From Pseudomonadota bacterium (GTDB lineage: Bacteria > Pseudomonadota > Gammaproteobacteria > Burkholderiales > SCOH01), in contig JAUPTR010000057.1 of NCBI GenBank assembly GCA_030917985.1, positions 1 through 7,284 on the forward strand: a stretch of DNA of 7,284 bases, read 5' to 3'. A program made the translations under genes and the position numbers. The stretch's first letter is position 1; every line of letters begins with the position of its first letter. Below, piece by piece: positions 5,285 through 7,284 of this stretch. The notes beneath the pieces are model-generated. The model searched no databases and was not told the origin of the DNA. It worked only from the letters and a program-made list of their open reading frames with translations.

Positions 5285-7284
5285 ATGCAAACCGTAAAAT
5301 CCACCTGTTGTTATTGCGGCGTCGGCTGTGGCGTGCTGATCAGCACCGAAGCCGGCCGTATCGTTGATGTAAAGGGTGACCCCGATCATCCGGCCAACTT
5401 TGGTCGCCTGTGCACCAAAGGCTCGACGCTGCACCTGACCGCCCTGCCCGATGCACGTCTGCTGGCGCCGCAGCGCCGCGCCAGTCGTGATGAACCGCTG
5501 TTGCCTGCAAGCTGGGATGACACGCTGGAGCAACTGGCGGATCAATTCGCCGAAACCATACTTGCCCACGGCCCCGATAGCGTCGGCTTTTATATTTCCG
5601 GGCAATTGCTGACCGAGGACTATTACGTCTTCAACAAGCTGGCCAAGGGCCTGATCCAGACCAATAACGTCGATACCAACTCGCGGCTGTGCATGTCGAG
5701 CGCGGTGGTGGGCTACAAAACCACGCTCGGCGCCGATTCGCCGCCCGCCTGTTACGACGACGTGAATTTTGCCGAGACGCTGTTCATTGCCGGCTCGAAC
5801 ACCGCTTATGCTCACCCGATCCTGTTTCGCCGTATCGAGCAGGCGAAAAAGGATCGCCCCGAGATGAAGGTGATCGTGGTTGACCCGCGCAGCACCGACA
5901 CTGCCGCGTTTGCCGACCTGCATCTGCCGATTCTGCCTGGCACCGATGTGGCGCTGTTCAACGGCATGCTGCACATCCTGCTGTGGGAAGGCATGGTCGA
6001 CCAAGGCTATATTCGCGCCCACACCGAGGGCTTTGATGCACTCAAGGCCACCGTGCGTGACTATACCCCGGCACTGGTGGCGGACATTTGCGGCATTCCC
6101 GAGGCCGACCTGATTCAGGCCGCGCACTGGTTTGGTGCTTCAAACGCCACGCTTAGCCTGTATTGCATGGGCCTGAACCAATCCAGCTGCGGCACCGATA
6201 AAAACGCAGCCTTGATCAACCTGCATCTGGCCACCGGCCAGATCGGCAAACCCGGTGCCGGGCCGTTCAGCCTTACCGGGCAGCCGAATGCGATGGGCGG
6301 GCGCGAGGTCGGTGGGCTGGCAACGCTGCTGTCTGGCCATCGTGATCTGGCCAATGCCGAACATCGTGCCGAAGTGGCCAAACTGTGGGGCATCGATACC
6401 GTGCCGGCGACACCCGGCAAATCAGCGGTGGAAATGTTCAACGCCGTGCGCGAAGGCGAAATCAAGCTGCTGTGGATTGCCTGCACCAACCCGGCACAGT
6501 CGATGCCCAACGCCAACATTGTGCGCGAAGCCTTGCAGAAGGCCGAGCTGGTAGTGGTGCAAGAAGCCTACGCCCAGACTGACACCACCGCCTATGCCGA
6601 CGTGTTGTTGCCCGCCAGCAGCTGGGGCGAAAAAGAAGGCACGGTGACCAACTCCGAGCGGCGCATCACCCATGTTCGGCCAGCCGTGCCGGCACCGGGC
6701 GAGGCGCGCAACGATTGGGAAATTGTCGTCGACTTTGCCCGCCGGCTGGAAAAACGCCTGCGCCCCGGCCAGCCCAGCCTGTTCGCCTACGAACAGGTGG
6801 AGCAGGTGTTTGACGAACACAAGGCCACCACTGCTGGCCGCGATCTGGACATCACCGGCCTCAGCTATGCGCTGCTGGATACCCAGGGGCCACAGCAGTG
6901 GCCGTTCCCAGCCGGTGCCAGCGCTGGCAAAGTGCGCCTGTATGAAGACGGCGTGTTTCCCACCTGCAGCGGCAAGGCCAAATTCGCCAATATCAAATAC
7001 GAGCCGGTGGCCGAGAACATCGACGCCCGTTATCCCTTGCACCTGACCACCGGCCGCCTGCGTGACCAGTGGCACGGCATGAGCCGCACCGGCACCTTGG
7101 GCCGCTTGTTCGGTCATGTGCGCGAGCCTGCCTTGCACATGCACCCGCAAGACATGGCGCGGCGCTTGATTGCCGAGGGCGATCTGGTGCACATCACCAG
7201 CAAGCATGGCTCCATCCTCGCGCCGGTGCAGGCCAGCACCGAAGTGGGCTTGAGCCAGGTATTTCTGCCCATGCACTGGGGCGA
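5285..7284 (+). CDS. nasA: Assimilatory nitrate reductase, catalytic molybdenum subunit (C-terminus cut off)
   Basis: The enzyme reduces nitrate to nitrite in the cytoplasm for use as a nitrogen source. The first 666 residues are visible and the frame is open to the right edge. A [4Fe-4S] ligand set lies at the N-terminus: C8, C11 and C15 (TCCYCGVGC), then C43 in RLCTKG with K45, a likely electron-transfer lysine. The expected molybdenum ligand is C136 in NTNSRLCMSSA. Other family hallmarks are GLNQSSCGT, GAGPFSLTGQPNAMGG and CTNPAQSMPNA. The molybdopterin oxidoreductase domain spans about 50-540, and the molybdopterin dinucleotide-binding domain begins near 583 (YPLHLTTGRL). No Tat signal is present, which argues against periplasmic NapA; formate dehydrogenase is less likely because of the NasA-specific motifs. 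NasA proteins are often near 900 residues with a C-terminal BFD-like [2Fe-2S] domain, while NarB types are shorter; which form this is cannot be seen. The good SD and the sigma-54 promoter directly upstream suggest it heads its transcription unit. Confidence 0.93.
   Translation, partial: MQTVKSTCCYCGVGCGVLISTEAGRIVDVKGDPDHPANFGRLCTKGSTLHLTALPDARLLAPQRRASRDEPLLPASWDDTLEQLADQFAETILAHGPDSVGFYISGQLLTEDYYVFNKLAKGLIQTNNVDTNSRLCMSSAVVGYKTTLGADSPPACYDDVNFAETLFIAGSNTAYAHPILFRRIEQAKKDRPEMKVIVVDPRSTDTAAFADLHLPILPGTDVALFNGMLHILLWEGMVDQGYIRAHTEGFDALKATVRDYTPALVADICGIPEADLIQAAHWFGASNATLSLYCMGLNQSSCGTDKNAALINLHLATGQIGKPGAGPFSLTGQPNAMGGREVGGLATLLSGHRDLANAEHRAEVAKLWGIDTVPATPGKSAVEMFNAVREGEIKLLWIACTNPAQSMPNANIVREALQKAELVVVQEAYAQTDTTAYADVLLPASSWGEKEGTVTNSERRITHVRPAVPAPGEARNDWEIVVDFARRLEKRLRPGQPSLFAYEQVEQVFDEHKATTAGRDLDITGLSYALLDTQGPQQWPFPAGASAGKVRLYEDGVFPTCSGKAKFANIKYEPVAENIDARYPLHLTTGRLRDQWHGMSRTGTLGRLFGHVREPALHMHPQDMARRLIAEGDLVHITSKHGSILAPVQASTEVGLSQVFLPMHWG

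Noticed and set aside
4949..6127. Open frame of 392 codons on the minus strand across the gap and the start of nasA
   Set aside because: It lies antisense to the clearly coding nasA frame, shows no recognisable domain, and its low-complexity composition fits a shadow of a GC-rich gene.
6422..7276. Open frame of 284 codons on the minus strand within nasA
   Set aside because: It is antisense to nasA, rich in A, G, H and Q as expected for a reverse-complement shadow, and has no family motif.

Overview
The window looks like chromosomal DNA from a proteobacterium, most likely a beta- or gamma-proteobacterium. The evidence is moderately high GC, a DUF3369-type HD-GYP response regulator, a large PAS/GAF sensor kinase, and an assimilatory nitrate reductase behind a textbook sigma-54 promoter. 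The species cannot be named from sequence reading alone. No RNA genes, insertion sequences, CRISPR arrays or phage genes were seen.

Layout. Positions 1-1501 (minus strand) encode nearly all of a receiver-DUF3369-HD-GYP protein, predicted to be a cyclic-di-GMP phosphodiesterase; its last residues lie beyond the left edge. A gap of about 200 bp (1502-1704) separates it from a divergent 1091-residue membrane histidine kinase (1705-4980, plus). The kinase has a periplasmic sensor, PAS-PAS-GAF-PAS input domains and a complete HisKA/HATPase core, but no receiver of its own. A 304-bp gap (4981-5284) follows. It holds a hairpin just after the kinase stop, two DnaA-box-like 9-mers, a GC-rich palindrome, NtrC-like half-sites and a consensus sigma-54 promoter. 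The last gene (5285 to the right edge, plus) is the first 666 residues of the catalytic subunit of assimilatory nitrate reductase (NasA type), cut off by the window end.

How the genes may work together. The divergent kinase and HD-GYP regulator are good candidates for a two-component pair: the kinase has a transmitter without a receiver, and the regulator has a receiver with an aspartate in the phosphoacceptor position. If so, an extracytoplasmic signal would control breakdown of cyclic di-GMP. The nitrate reductase gene looks like a separate unit under nitrogen control (sigma-54, probably NtrC). Its inferred transcription start lies only about 19 nt before the ATG, which leaves no room for the leader-RNA antitermination used by some other nas operons. 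No wholly new system is evident; the least explained DNA is the stretch of palindromes and repeats between 5040 and 5190.
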